Assembly: GCA_017849555.1 (NCBI GenBank)
Contig: JAFIGU010000055.1
Location: 82,502-146,501, forward strand
Source of the DNA: Sphingomonas sp.
Lineage (GTDB): Bacteria > Pseudomonadota > Alphaproteobacteria > Sphingomonadales > Sphingomonadaceae
Direction of reading: 5' to 3'
Length of the DNA: 64,000 bases
Positions 8,531 through 16,327 of the stretch are shown here, piece after piece. How positions within the stretch are numbered: position 1 is the first letter of the stretch; each line of letters starts with the position of its first letter. The translations under genes were made by a program, and so were the position numbers. A model generated the notes under the pieces. The model had not been told where the DNA came from, did not search any database, and worked only from the letters and a program-made list of their open reading frames with translations.

Positions 8531-9055
8531 TTGGAACCCCGCCGCTTGCTTCTTGCCTTCGCCCTTCTGTTCGCCCCGCTCCAGGAAATCCCGATCGCCG
8601 CGCCGATCACGCATACCGGCGTGCGCCCGGCGATCGCGGCGACGATCGCGGGAATCGCGAGCTTCACGCGCTGGCCGCAACCGCAGGCGCCGGTGCGGCT
8701 CTGCCTCGCCGGGGTGACGCAGGTCAGCGAGCGCGATTTCGCCGGGGTCGCGATCGACGGTCAGCCGGTCGCGGCGACGCGGATCGATCGCCCCGCCGCG
8801 CTGGCGACGGCGCGCTGCGCGATCCTCTATCTCGGGCGGATGCCCGTGCCGGCCGCGCAGCGACTGATCTGGGCAAGCTACGGCCGCGCCATCCTGACGA
8901 TCGCCGAGGATGATCCGGAATGCCGCGGCGGGGCGATGTTCTGTCTGCGCGACGAGCCTGCGGCGGTGCGCTTCCTGCTCAATCTCGATGCGATCTCGCG
9001 CGGGGCGGTGAAGGTCGATCCGCGCGTGCTGCGGCTGACGCGAGGTGCGCATTGA
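8531..9055 (+). CDS. yfiR: YfiR-family periplasmic repressor
   Basis: A protein of 174 residues with an N-terminal signal-like segment (LLLAFALLFAPLQEIPIAAP), followed by the YfiR/DUF4154 fold: IAGIASFTRWPQPQAPVRLCLAG, ARCAILYLGR, and RAILTIAEDDPECRGGAMFCLR. The C-X6-C pair in ECRGGAMFC corresponds to the conserved disulfide of Pseudomonas YfiR. YfiR holds the diguanylate cyclase YfiN inactive in the periplasm. The start is a TTG at 8531; no ATG is available upstream of the signal sequence. Overlap with the next gene (TTGA) supports an operon with yfiN and yfiB. Confidence 0.8.
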   Translation: MEPRRLLLAFALLFAPLQEIPIAAPITHTGVRPAIAATIAGIASFTRWPQPQAPVRLCLAGVTQVSERDFAGVAIDGQPVAATRIDRPAALATARCAILYLGRMPVPAAQRLIWASYGRAILTIAEDDPECRGGAMFCLRDEPAAVRFLLNLDAISRGAVKVDPRVLRLTRGAH

Positions 9056-10302
9056 GCGCCGAGCGGCTTCCGACATTGGGCCGCGCGCTGGCGCGCGTTC
9101 AGCAGCGCACGATGCTGCTGACGTTGCTGCTCGCGCTGGCCGGCAGCCTGCTCAGCGGCGTGCTGATGGTCGACAGCTATGTGCGGCAGAATATGCGGCT
9201 GATCGGCCAGCTCGCCGGGTACAGCGTCGAGCCGGCGGTGGTGTTTCACGATCAGACCGCGATCGACGATGCGATCCGCCCGCTGCTGACGCGTGGTGAC
9301 GGGGTGCGCGCGGTGGTGGTGACTGCGGGCGGCCTGCGGGTCGAGGTGCGCCACCCGGAAGACGAGGCGCATAGCACGATCGGATCGCTCAAGGATCGCA
9401 CCGCCGCGCTGTTGTGGCCCGAGCCGGCGATCACGCGGATCGATCACGCCGGGCGCCCGATCGGCGACGTGCGCGTCTATGCCGGGCTCGGCGGGCTCGA
9501 TGGGTATCTCATGCTCGGCTTTGCCGACGGGGTGGGCGCGCTGATGCTCGCGGTGCTGCTCACCTATCCGATGGTCCGCCGGCTCCACCGCCGCATCGCC
9601 GAGCCGATCGGGGCGATCGCCGCGATCGCGCACCGCGTCCAGACCGAGCGCGCGCTGCACTTGCGCGCGCCGCGCGCGCCGATCGCCGAGATCGATTCGC
9701 TCGGGCACGATTTCAACGCGCTGCTGGCGGAGCTCGAAGGCTGGCAGGCGCATCTGGCGCGCGAGAACGAAACGCTGGCGCACCGCGCGATGCACGATCC
9801 GCTGACCGGGCTTGCCAATCGCGTGGTGCTGGAGGAGCGGCTGGCGAGCGAGCTCAAACTGGCTGCCGCCGCCGAGGCGGGGTTGGGCGTGCTCTATATC
9901 GACGCCAATCGCTTCAAGGAGATCAACGATCAGTTCGGTCATGCCGCGGGCGATCGTCTGCTGATCGAGATCGCCGCCCGGTTGCGCGGCGCATTGCGCC
10001 AGTCCGATCTCGCGGCGCGCGTGGGGGGCGACGAATTCGCGGTGCTGATCGCGCCGCCGGCCGGCCCGGACGAGACGCAGGCGCTCGCTGCGCGCATTCG
10101 CGCGACGATGACGCCGCCGTTGGTGTTGCCGGGCGGCGAGCGGATCGCGGTCTCGATCAGCCTCGGCGCCGCCAATTTCCCCGAGGACGGTCGCGATATC
10201 GCGACGTTGCTCAACGCCGCCGACCGCGCGATGTATGCCGACAAACGCGCGGCGCCGGCGCCGACGATCGCCGTGGTGCGCCAATCCTATAAACCGAGCT
10301 GA
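9052..10302 (+). CDS. yfiN: YfiN-like membrane diguanylate cyclase
   Basis: A protein of 416 residues: a transmembrane helix near 18-40, a periplasmic PAS-like domain (YVRQNMRLIGQLAGYSVEPAVVFHD), a second helix near 155-175, a HAMP segment (RRLHRRIAEPIGAIAAIAHRV), and a GGDEF domain starting at MHDPLTGLANRVVLEERL. The active motif GGDEF is intact, and an inhibitory I-site RQSD sits five residues before it, so product feedback is expected. The start codon is TTG, sharing bases with the yfiR stop (TTGA), with GAGG just upstream. It makes c-di-GMP when released from YfiR, favouring surface attachment. Confidence 0.87.
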   Translation: MSAERLPTLGRALARVQQRTMLLTLLLALAGSLLSGVLMVDSYVRQNMRLIGQLAGYSVEPAVVFHDQTAIDDAIRPLLTRGDGVRAVVVTAGGLRVEVRHPEDEAHSTIGSLKDRTAALLWPEPAITRIDHAGRPIGDVRVYAGLGGLDGYLMLGFADGVGALMLAVLLTYPMVRRLHRRIAEPIGAIAAIAHRVQTERALHLRAPRAPIAEIDSLGHDFNALLAELEGWQAHLARENETLAHRAMHDPLTGLANRVVLEERLASELKLAAAAEAGLGVLYIDANRFKEINDQFGHAAGDRLLIEIAARLRGALRQSDLAARVGGDEFAVLIAPPAGPDETQALAARIRATMTPPLVLPGGERIAVSISLGAANFPEDGRDIATLLNAADRAMYADKRAAPAPTIAVVRQSYKPS

Positions 10303-10388
10303 CCCGAACGGATCGAGCCCCGCCGATCCGCAGAAGATTGCCCAAGCCCGTCAGCGGCTTATATGAGCCTCAGTTCAGGAGGCAGAAG

Positions 10389-10916
10389 ATGACCCACCGA
10401 TATCTGCTCCTTCCGGCGCTGGCGTTGATCGCCGGCTGCCAGACGGTGCAGCCCGCGCCCACGCGCGGCTTCTCGCCGGCGCAGCAGGCGACGCTGCAGG
10501 AGAATGGTTTCAAGCCGTCGGGCGACAATTGGGAGTTCGGCCTGGCCGATCGATTGCTGTTCGCGAGCGACAGCGCCAACCTGCTCGACGATCAGCGCGT
10601 CGCTTTGTCGCATACCGCCGCCGCGCTCGCCAAAGTGGACATTCACGGCGCACGGGTGGAGGGGCACACCGATCGCACCGGATCGGCGACCTATAACGAG
10701 GCGCTGTCGCTCAAGCGCGCGACGGCGGTCGCCGATGCCTTGCGCGCCGGGGGGCTCGACGGCGACCGGCTGGTCGTGCGCGGTCTGGGCGCGCGCTATC
10801 CGGTGATGAGCAACATCACCGCCGCGGGGCGGACCGAGAACCGGCGCGTCGTGATCATCGTTTCGCCGGACGACGCCCGGCCGGCGGCGCCCCCACCTTC
10901 CGGTGCGGTGCGTTAG
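10389..10916 (+). CDS. yfiB: OmpA-like lipoprotein, YfiB type
   Basis: A protein of 175 residues from ATG 10389, with AGGAGG well placed upstream. The lipobox LALIAGC predicts processing by signal peptidase II and an outer-membrane anchor. Residues about 55-155 are an OmpA/MotB peptidoglycan-binding domain: LLFASDSANLLDD, VEGHTDRTGSATYNEALSLKRATAVADAL, and GLGARYPVMSNITAAGRTENRRVVI. In the YfiBNR system this lipoprotein sequesters YfiR under envelope stress and so turns YfiN on. It lies 86 bases after yfiN, in the order yfiR-N-B, which supports the assignment. Confidence 0.83.
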   Translation: MTHRYLLLPALALIAGCQTVQPAPTRGFSPAQQATLQENGFKPSGDNWEFGLADRLLFASDSANLLDDQRVALSHTAAALAKVDIHGARVEGHTDRTGSATYNEALSLKRATAVADALRAGGLDGDRLVVRGLGARYPVMSNITAAGRTENRRVVIIVSPDDARPAAPPPSGAVR

Positions 10917-10937
10917 TTAAAGCAGGGTCGCCCAATC

Positions 10938-10970
10938 CCGTTCGCCCGTCGACAAGCTCGGGGCGAACGG
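10938..10970. terminator. Short REP-type hairpin between convergent genes
   Basis: CCGTTCGCCC pairs with GGGGCGAACGG around GTCGACAAGCTC. It is a shortened relative of the REP-like elements elsewhere in the chromosomal part. It lies between the convergent yfiB and lacI-family genes, so it probably ends both transcripts. No long T-run follows. Confidence 0.7.
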
Positions 10971-11002
10971 ATCAGATTTTGCGCGAGATGCTTGGTCTTG
11001 GC

Positions 11003-12031
11003 TCATTCCCCGCCGGTGCTGGCGCGGATGACGAGGCGGACCGGGCATTCGATCCGCCGGCGGGCGTGCGGCGAATCGCGCACCAGCGCCTGCACCGCGC
11101 GGACCGCCATGTCGACGATCGGCTGGCTGACCGTCGTCAGCGAAGGCCAGGCGAAGCTCGACGCATCGCTGTCATCGAACCCGGCGACCGCGAGGTCCTT
11201 CGGCACGCGCAGCCCGTTTTCATGCGCATAGCCGAGCACGCCGAGCGCGAGTTCGTCGTTGAAGGTGAAGATCGCCGAAATGTCGGGAGCGTCCTTCAGC
11301 AACTGCCCCGCGGTGCGATAGCCGGTGGCGGGGAAGGTGCCGTCCCACAGCATCTTGCTGGCGGTGACGTCGCTCGCGCTCCCGCCGAGCGCGCAAACCG
11401 CGGCGATCAGCGCGTCGCGGCGCGTCGCGCTCGAGGCGAAGTTGGACGGGCCGTTGATGACGCCGAAGCGGCGATGCCCTTTTTCCCACAAATGCCGGGC
11501 AAGCTGGGAAACCCCGTCCGCATCGTGCGCGAACACGGCGACCGAGCGATCGGGGTCGAGCATCGGCGAGATCCGCACGTAGCGTACGCCGTCGCGCTCT
11601 AGCGCGTCGAGGAGCGCCAGATCGTCGCACAGGGGCGGGGGCAGGATCATCCCGTCGCAGCGGGTCTGGCGCAAGGTGCGCTCGTAATGATCGGCCGCGA
11701 CCGGGTTGCGCTGGTCAAATTCCTCGGTGACGAGATGATAGCCGAGCGCGCGGCAGGCACGCGCCGCGCCGCGCGCCAGCTCGCTATAATAAAGGCTCGC
11801 CGTATCGGCGACGAAGGTGCCGATCAGATAGGATTGCGAGGCAGCGAGCGATCGGGCGGCGAGGTTGAGCTGGAACCCGGTCTCCGCGATCACCGCCTTG
11901 ACGCGCTCGCGCGTCGTATCGCGGACCGAAGGATGCTCGTTGACGACGCGCGACACCGTCTTGGCCGAAACGCCAGCGCGCTCGGCAACATCGGCTAGTG
12001 TCGCAGCCCTCCGAGCGTCTTCGTTTTTCAC
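11003..12031 (-). CDS. LacI-family transcriptional regulator
   Basis: A protein of about 342 residues. The N-terminal helix-turn-helix TLADVAERAGVSAKTVSRVVNEHPSVRDTTRERV and hinge FQLNLAARSLA are typical LacI/GalR. The rest is a periplasmic-binding-protein-like sensor: LIGTFVADTASLYYSELARGA, DGMILPPPLCDD, RFGVINGPSNFASSATRRD, ISAIFTFNDELALGVLGYAHENG, DLAVAGFDDSDASSFAWPSLTTVSQP. The ligand is probably a sugar but cannot be told. The start is uncertain: GTG 12031 is chosen; TTG 12061 would add ten residues, and neither has a good ribosome site. No obvious sugar-catabolic target lies next to it. Confidence 0.86.
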   Translation of the reverse strand: MKNEDARRAATLADVAERAGVSAKTVSRVVNEHPSVRDTTRERVKAVIAETGFQLNLAARSLAASQSYLIGTFVADTASLYYSELARGAARACRALGYHLVTEEFDQRNPVAADHYERTLRQTRCDGMILPPPLCDDLALLDALERDGVRYVRISPMLDPDRSVAVFAHDADGVSQLARHLWEKGHRRFGVINGPSNFASSATRRDALIAAVCALGGSASDVTASKMLWDGTFPATGYRTAGQLLKDAPDISAIFTFNDELALGVLGYAHENGLRVPKDLAVAGFDDSDASSFAWPSLTTVSQPIVDMAVRAVQALVRDSPHARRRIECPVRLVIRASTGGE

Positions 12032-12075
12032 CGACGCAGTTAAATGGCCGGACCGGGCCAAGTCCAGCAGGATTG

Positions 12076-12088
12076 TTACGTGACGTAA
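12076..12088. promoter_or_regulatory. Palindromic operator candidate for the LacI regulator
   Basis: TTACGTGACGTAA is a perfect 13-base palindrome around a central G, in an AT-rich stretch 45 bases upstream of the regulator's start. LacI proteins bind such odd- or even-centred palindromes, often autoregulating. Position and symmetry are the only evidence. Confidence 0.55.
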
Positions 12089-12127
12089 ATTTAATCTAGG
12101 TTAGTAAACGGACTGTCGCGGCCGCGA

Positions 12128-12934
12128 CTAATGATCGTGGGCGTGCCCGTGCAGCGCTTCCAGCACTTCATCGGTCCGCGCCGGATCGCCGATCGCGAGT
12201 ACCTGTCCGGCGCTGGCGGCGGTCAGCGGATCGCCGTGCCAGTCGCACATCCGCCCGCCCGCGCCCTCCACGATCGGTGCGAGCGCGGCGAAGTCGTAAA
12301 GCGCCAGCCCCGCTTCGCACACCAGATCGAGATGCCCCGCGGCGACCAGGCCGTAATTATAGCAATCGCCGCCATAGACCGGCCCCTGCCGGGCATGGCC
12401 GCCGGAGACCGCTGCGACCAACGCCAGGAACGCATCCGCCTCCTCCCCGCTGAACGCATGCGGGCTGGTGGTGGCGAGCAGCGCGCCTTCCAGCGTGGCG
12501 CAGGCGCGGGTACGCACCGCGCGGCCGTTGAGTGTCGTCGGCTGCCCCGCCGCGCCGAGCCAGCGTTCGCGCTGGATCGGCTGATCGATGATGCCGAGGA
12601 CCGGCCAGCCGTCCTCGACCAAAGCGATCAGCGTCCCGAAAATCGCGCGGCCGGCGGTGAAGCTGCGGGTGCCGTCGATCGGATCGAGCACCCATTGGCG
12701 GCCGGTGACGCCGTCCTTCACGCCATATTCCTCGCCGACGATCCCGTCGCCCGAGCGCTCGGCGTCGAGGATGCGGCGCATCGCCGTCTCCGCCGCGCGA
12801 TCGGCGAGGGTGACCGGCGAATGATCTTCCTTGATCTCCACCCCGTGCTCGGTGCGGAAATACGGGCGGATCGCCTCGCCCGCCGCATCGGCGAGGCGCA
12901 GCGCGAGATCGATATCGGTCTGACGGATCGGCAT
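12128..12934 (-). CDS. hisN: Histidinol-phosphatase / inositol-monophosphatase family (HisN-like)
   Basis: A protein of 268 residues of the Mg-dependent inositol monophosphatase superfamily. Metal-binding motifs are present: EDHSPVTLADRAAE, GDGIVGEEYG, and WVLDPIDGTRSFTAGRAIFGTLIAL (DPIDGT motif), with the second site LALYDFAALAPIVEGAGGRMCDW near the C terminus (D in YDFAAL). The subfamily pattern (ITSPHAFSGEE-like segment, GGDCYNYGLVAAGHLDLV) fits HisN, the alphaproteobacterial and actinobacterial histidinol-phosphatase that dephosphorylates histidinol phosphate in histidine synthesis. No other his genes are adjacent, so inositol- or nucleotide-phosphatase activity cannot be excluded. The last residues are His-rich (HGHAHDH). 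Confidence 0.82.
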   Translation of the reverse strand: MPIRQTDIDLALRLADAAGEAIRPYFRTEHGVEIKEDHSPVTLADRAAETAMRRILDAERSGDGIVGEEYGVKDGVTGRQWVLDPIDGTRSFTAGRAIFGTLIALVEDGWPVLGIIDQPIQRERWLGAAGQPTTLNGRAVRTRACATLEGALLATTSPHAFSGEEADAFLALVAAVSGGHARQGPVYGGDCYNYGLVAAGHLDLVCEAGLALYDFAALAPIVEGAGGRMCDWHGDPLTAASAGQVLAIGDPARTDEVLEALHGHAHDH

Positions 12935-12998
12935 GCTACGTGCCTATCGCACCGCGCGCGTTCGCGCTAGAATAGGGCAGAAATTCAGGAGATATCAG

Positions 12999-13529
12999 AT
13001 GCGCCTGTTGCCGTTGTTCGCCGCGCTGGCGATCGCCGCCCCGGTCAGCGCCGCTTTGGCGCCGGGGGCCAAGGCGCCCGATTTCACGACGCGTGGCGCG
13101 ATGGCGGGCAAGGTGGTGAAGATCAGCCTCGCCGAGCAGCTGCGCCACGGCCCGGTGGTACTGTATTTCTTCCCGGCGGCGTTCACGCCGGGCTGCAATG
13201 CCGAGGCGCGCGCCTTTGCCGAGAGCCTGGAGTCGTTCCGCGCGGCGGGTGCGACGGTCATCGGCATGTCGGCGGATTCGGTGGAAGATCTGCAGAAATT
13301 CTCGTCGAGCGAATGCGCCGGGAAGTTCGCGGTGGGGAGCGCCGGCCCGCGCGTGGTAAAGGATTATGACGTTGCCTTGCCGCGCATGATGAACGGTCGT
13401 AACATAACAAACCGGACAAGTTACGTGATCGACCGCAAGGGGCGGGTCGTCTTTGTCCATAGTGATATGAATCCTAAGGAACATATTTCGTCGACGCTGG
13501 AGGCGGTGCGCAAGCTAAAGGCGGGCTGA
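12999..13529 (+). CDS. Secreted peroxiredoxin (AhpC/TSA, BCP-like)
   Basis: A protein of 176 residues from ATG 12999, preceded by AGGAG. It has a signal peptide (LLPLFAALAIAAPVSA) and a thioredoxin-fold peroxiredoxin domain: APGAKAPDF, VVLYFFPAAFTPGCNAEARAF with the peroxidatic cysteine C66 in TPGC, then IGMSADSVEDLQKF and YVIDRKGRVVFVHSD. A second cysteine at C106 could form the resolving disulfide. Unlike cytoplasmic BCP it should act in the periplasm, reducing peroxides. It is divergent from hisN with 64 bases between them. Confidence 0.86.
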   Translation: MRLLPLFAALAIAAPVSAALAPGAKAPDFTTRGAMAGKVVKISLAEQLRHGPVVLYFFPAAFTPGCNAEARAFAESLESFRAAGATVIGMSADSVEDLQKFSSSECAGKFAVGSAGPRVVKDYDVALPRMMNGRNITNRTSYVIDRKGRVVFVHSDMNPKEHISSTLEAVRKLKAG

Positions 13530-13630
13530 TCGGTGGTCACCACTTCTTAGCGCTTTGCCGATAAGCGCCGGTCGCAGGAGCTGATCGATCCACATGCGCC
13601 AGGCATCGTGGAAGCAGGGGGAATGGAACG

Positions 13631-14689
13631 GTGGGCGTCATTGGTACGCAGCGAATCCTGGAGAGCGAGGCGTCGCCCGGGCTGTTCGAGCGTATCGGCC
13701 GATTCCTTGCCGAACAGCGGCTTAGCCCCGAACCGGCGCATTATACCTTCGCCTATCACGTCATGAGCGACCCCGAAGGGCCGCTGGCGCGCGCGGTCGA
13801 GACGCTGACCGACGGCGGGGTGCGGCTGTCGCGCAAGGATATCGTATCGCTCGGCGGCGAGGCGGTGGCCGGGCCGACGGTGGAACTCGTCGCCCCGGCG
13901 CCGGCGCGCAATACGGCGCCCGAGGAGGAGCAGCCCAATCCCGCCGCGCTGATCGACCGGGCGAAGGAGCATGTCGACGATTTCGCCGACACGGTGCGCG
14001 CGATCCATGTCGAGACGCGCGGTTTCGGGCGCGACATTGCCGCCAGCGCCGCGGCGATACGCCGGCAGGGGGCGGTCGAGGGGATGGACGAGATCGCGCG
14101 GCTGACCGGCGCGATGCTCGATCGCGTGCGTCAGGCCGAGGCGCGGCTCGAGGCGGCGACGCGTGAGACCGAGGCATTGCGCAGCGCGCTCGACGAGGCG
14201 CGCGACAGCGCGCGGCACGATCCGCTGACCGAGCTTGCCAACCGCCGCGCGTTCGACGAGGCCTATGCCGCGCTCGTCCCCGGCACCGCGGTGGTCGTGG
14301 CGGTGTGCGACATCGATTATTTCAAGCGCATCAACGATCGGTTCGGCCATGCGGTGGGCGATCGCGTGCTCAAGGCGATCAGCCAGACGCTCGTCGCGGA
14401 ATGCGAGGGGCATCTCGTCGCGCGCGTCGGGGGCGAGGAATTCGCGATCCTGTTCGTCGGCATCGCACTCGAGGAAGCGTGCGCGATCGTCGAGCGCGCG
14501 CGCGCCGCGATCGCCGCGCGGCGGCTGCGGTTGCGCGCGACCGACGCCTTCATCGGCGCGATCACCATTTCCGCCGGGCTTACCTGCGCCACCGGGGCGG
14601 AGCAGCAGGAGGAGGCGCTGGCCCGCGCCGACGCCGCGCTCTACGCCGCCAAACATGCCGGGCGGAACCGCGTGGATATCGCGCCGTAA
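13631..14689 (+). CDS. Cytoplasmic GGDEF diguanylate cyclase
   Basis: A protein of 352 residues without membrane segments. The N-terminal 200 residues are helical with a coiled-coil-like stretch (RQAEARLEAATRETEALRSALDEARDSA). The C-terminal GGDEF domain starts at HDPLTELANRRAFDEAY and has VCDIDYFKRINDRFGHAVGDRVL and the active motif GGEEF. The position of the RxxD inhibitory site is occupied by CEGH, so feedback inhibition is probably absent. The N-terminal region (RFLAEQRLSPEPAHYTFAYHVMSDPEGPLARAVETL) looks like the sensor part seen in alphaproteobacterial GGDEF proteins. The start is GTG 13631, after a GGGGGAATGGA ribosome-site-like stretch. Confidence 0.86.
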   Translation: MGVIGTQRILESEASPGLFERIGRFLAEQRLSPEPAHYTFAYHVMSDPEGPLARAVETLTDGGVRLSRKDIVSLGGEAVAGPTVELVAPAPARNTAPEEEQPNPAALIDRAKEHVDDFADTVRAIHVETRGFGRDIAASAAAIRRQGAVEGMDEIARLTGAMLDRVRQAEARLEAATRETEALRSALDEARDSARHDPLTELANRRAFDEAYAALVPGTAVVVAVCDIDYFKRINDRFGHAVGDRVLKAISQTLVAECEGHLVARVGGEEFAILFVGIALEEACAIVERARAAIAARRLRLRATDAFIGAITISAGLTCATGAEQQEEALARADAALYAAKHAGRNRVDIAP

Positions 14690-14780
14690 GTTGGCGAAAT
14701 GCGCCACTGGCGCGCGGTGAATATTGCCATTATTCCCGCGGGCGTCAGCTAAGCTATTGATTTATTTAGGCCAGAAAAAC

Positions 14781-14797
14781 TGGCACGGCTCGTGCAA
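14781..14797 (+). promoter_or_regulatory. Sigma-54-type promoter candidate
   Basis: TGGCACGGCTCGTGCAA fits the -24/-12 consensus TGGCACG-N4-TTGC with one mismatch, and the GG and GC doublets are exactly 12 bases apart. The preceding 40 bases are AT-rich for this genome. Transcription would start near 14807, in front of two tiny membrane-protein genes. An activator site is not identified. Confidence 0.62.
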
Positions 14798-14812
14798 TTC
14801 CCTTGGCATCGA

Positions 14813-14831
14813 CCGCCGGATCGACCGGCGG
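14813..14831 (+). other. Hairpin in the 5' untranslated region of the small-protein operon
   Basis: CCGCCGG pairs with CCGGCGG around ATCGA, between the expected transcription start and the AAAGGGA ribosome site at 14839. Such a stem may protect the 5' end or modulate translation. It does not resemble a riboswitch. Confidence 0.5.
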
Positions 14832-14853
14832 CCACCACAAAGGGAATTGGATC

Positions 14854-14964
14854 ATGACCGACCGTTTCGTCTCCGCCCGCGCTTATGCCTTCAGCTTCGT
14901 CGGCGCCGTGCTCGTCGCCGCGCTAATGGTCAGCGCCGCCGTCCCCGTGATGCCGATCGCCTGA
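14854..14964 (+). CDS. Small membrane protein, 36 residues
   Basis: The predicted protein is MTDRFVSARAYAFSF followed by VGAVLVAALMVSAAVPVMPIA, a single hydrophobic segment with a positively charged N terminus. It has a good ribosome site (AAAGGGA, eight bases before ATG) and its own sigma-54-like promoter. It resembles its downstream neighbour in layout (short basic start, an FxF aromatic patch, a small-residue transmembrane helix, V-A end). Function is unknown; it could be a single-pass inner-membrane peptide or an uncleaved signal-like peptide. Confidence 0.6.
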   Translation: MTDRFVSARAYAFSFVGAVLVAALMVSAAVPVMPIA

Positions 14965-15001
14965 TCGCTGCGACCCCGACACCTCTAACAGGAAAGCAAT
15001 C

Positions 15002-15091
15002 ATGTATCGCCCCTTCGCTTTCGGCTTCGCCTCCTTCGCCACCGCCGCGCTGCTGATCTACGTCAATGCCGTGAGCACCGTCGTCGCCTGA
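15002..15091 (+). CDS. Small membrane protein, 29 residues
   Basis: The protein is MYRPFAFGFASFATAALLIY followed by VNAVSTVVA. AGGAAA lies eight bases before the ATG, and the gene starts 37 bases after the previous small gene. Both share the pattern R-x-(Y/F)-A-F-x-F then a short alanine-rich helix and a VxxxA end, suggesting tandem duplication. It ends 17 bases before the convergent acyl-CoA dehydrogenase stop. No function is known. Confidence 0.58.
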   Translation: MYRPFAFGFASFATAALLIYVNAVSTVVA

Positions 15092-15108
15092 TCGGCGATC
15101 GACGGCGC

Positions 15109-16314
15109 TCACCGACCCACCGGCAGATCCTTGAACGCAGCGTCCTTGTCGACGCGGATCTCGCCGGGCAGACCGAGCACGCGCTCGGCGATGATGTTCT
15201 TCAAAATCTCATCGGTGCCGCCGGCGATGCGCAGCCCCGGCCCGTTCATCACCGCGGACTGGAACAGCCCCTTGAGCGGCAACAGCGCGGGATCGTTGAT
15301 GATCCCGTACTGATCCTCCGCCTCGACCGCGGCATTGCCCAGATCCTGCAGCTGGTTGGCGGCGATGATCTTGCCGATCGAGCTTTCCGGCCCCGGCGTC
15401 TGCCCGCGGCTAAGCGCGGTGATCGTGCGCATCCGCGTGTTGCGCAGCCCCTCGGCCTGGACATACCAATCGGCGAGCCGCTGGCGGAATGCCGGGTCGC
15501 GGATCAGCGGCCCGTCCGCCGCATCGAGTTCCCTTGCGAGCGCGAGGATATCCTTCGGCCCCGCGCCCCCGCCGCCACCCACCGCGAGCCGCTCGTTCAT
15601 CAGCGTGACGAGCGCGACCTTCCACCCGTCGTCGACCGCGCCGAGCCGCTGCGCATCGGGAATGCGGACGTCGGTGAAATAGATTTCGTTGAAATTGGAC
15701 CCGCCCGACATCTGGTGGATCGGCCTGATCTCGATCCCCGGCGCGCGGAGATCGAGCCAGAACATCGTCAGCCCCTTGTGCTTGGGCAGATCGATGTTGG
15801 TGCGGACGAGAACGATCCCGAAATCGGAATAATGCGCGCCGGAGGTCCACACCTTCTGGCCGTTGACCACCCAGTCGCTGCCGTCGCGCACCGCGCGGGT
15901 ACGGATCGCCGCGACGTCCGATCCGCCGGCGGGCTCGGAGAATAATTGCGACCAGATTTCCTCGCCGCGCAGCGCGGGGCCGACGAAGCGGCGCTTGGTC
16001 GCATCGTCGGCAAAGGCCATTACGGTCGGCACGCACATCCCGAGCCCGATCGTGAAATAACCGTATTGGACCGGGAATTTGGCTTCCTCCTGCCCGAAGA
16101 TCACGCTCTGGATCGGGGTGCCCCCGCCGCCGCCCCATTCCTTGGGCCAAGTGATCTGGGCATAGCCGGCCGCCGCCTTGCGCGCCTGCCAGCTTTTCGC
16201 TGCGGCCATATCGTCGGCGTGGGCGATCGCCTTGTGTTCGGCGACATTGGTTTCGAGCCAGGCGCGCGCGGCGGCGCGATAGGCGGCTTCTTCCGGGGTG
16301 TCGTTGAAGTCCAT
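15109..16314 (-). CDS. Acyl-CoA dehydrogenase (FadE-like, larger subunit of a pair)
   Basis: A protein of 401 residues with acyl-CoA dehydrogenase marks: YAQITWPKEWGGGGGTPIQSVIFGQEEAKF, SQLFSEPAGGSDVAAIRTRAV, WVVNGQKVWTSGAHYSDFGIVLVRTN, HKGLTMFWLDLRAPGIEIRPIHQMSGGSNFNEIYFTDVRIPD, and a C-terminal RIAGGTDEILKNIIAERVLGLP. It lies 13 bases upstream of nothing else but directly after a second, more divergent dehydrogenase (16328-17425), an arrangement typical of heteromeric FadE pairs used on steroid or branched side chains. The acyl substrate is not evident. Confidence 0.88.
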   Translation of the reverse strand: MDFNDTPEEAAYRAAARAWLETNVAEHKAIAHADDMAAAKSWQARKAAAGYAQITWPKEWGGGGGTPIQSVIFGQEEAKFPVQYGYFTIGLGMCVPTVMAFADDATKRRFVGPALRGEEIWSQLFSEPAGGSDVAAIRTRAVRDGSDWVVNGQKVWTSGAHYSDFGIVLVRTNIDLPKHKGLTMFWLDLRAPGIEIRPIHQMSGGSNFNEIYFTDVRIPDAQRLGAVDDGWKVALVTLMNERLAVGGGGGAGPKDILALARELDAADGPLIRDPAFRQRLADWYVQAEGLRNTRMRTITALSRGQTPGPESSIGKIIAANQLQDLGNAAVEAEDQYGIINDPALLPLKGLFQSAVMNGPGLRIAGGTDEILKNIIAERVLGLPGEIRVDKDAAFKDLPVGR

Positions 16315-16327
16315 CGTTCCTCTCCCA

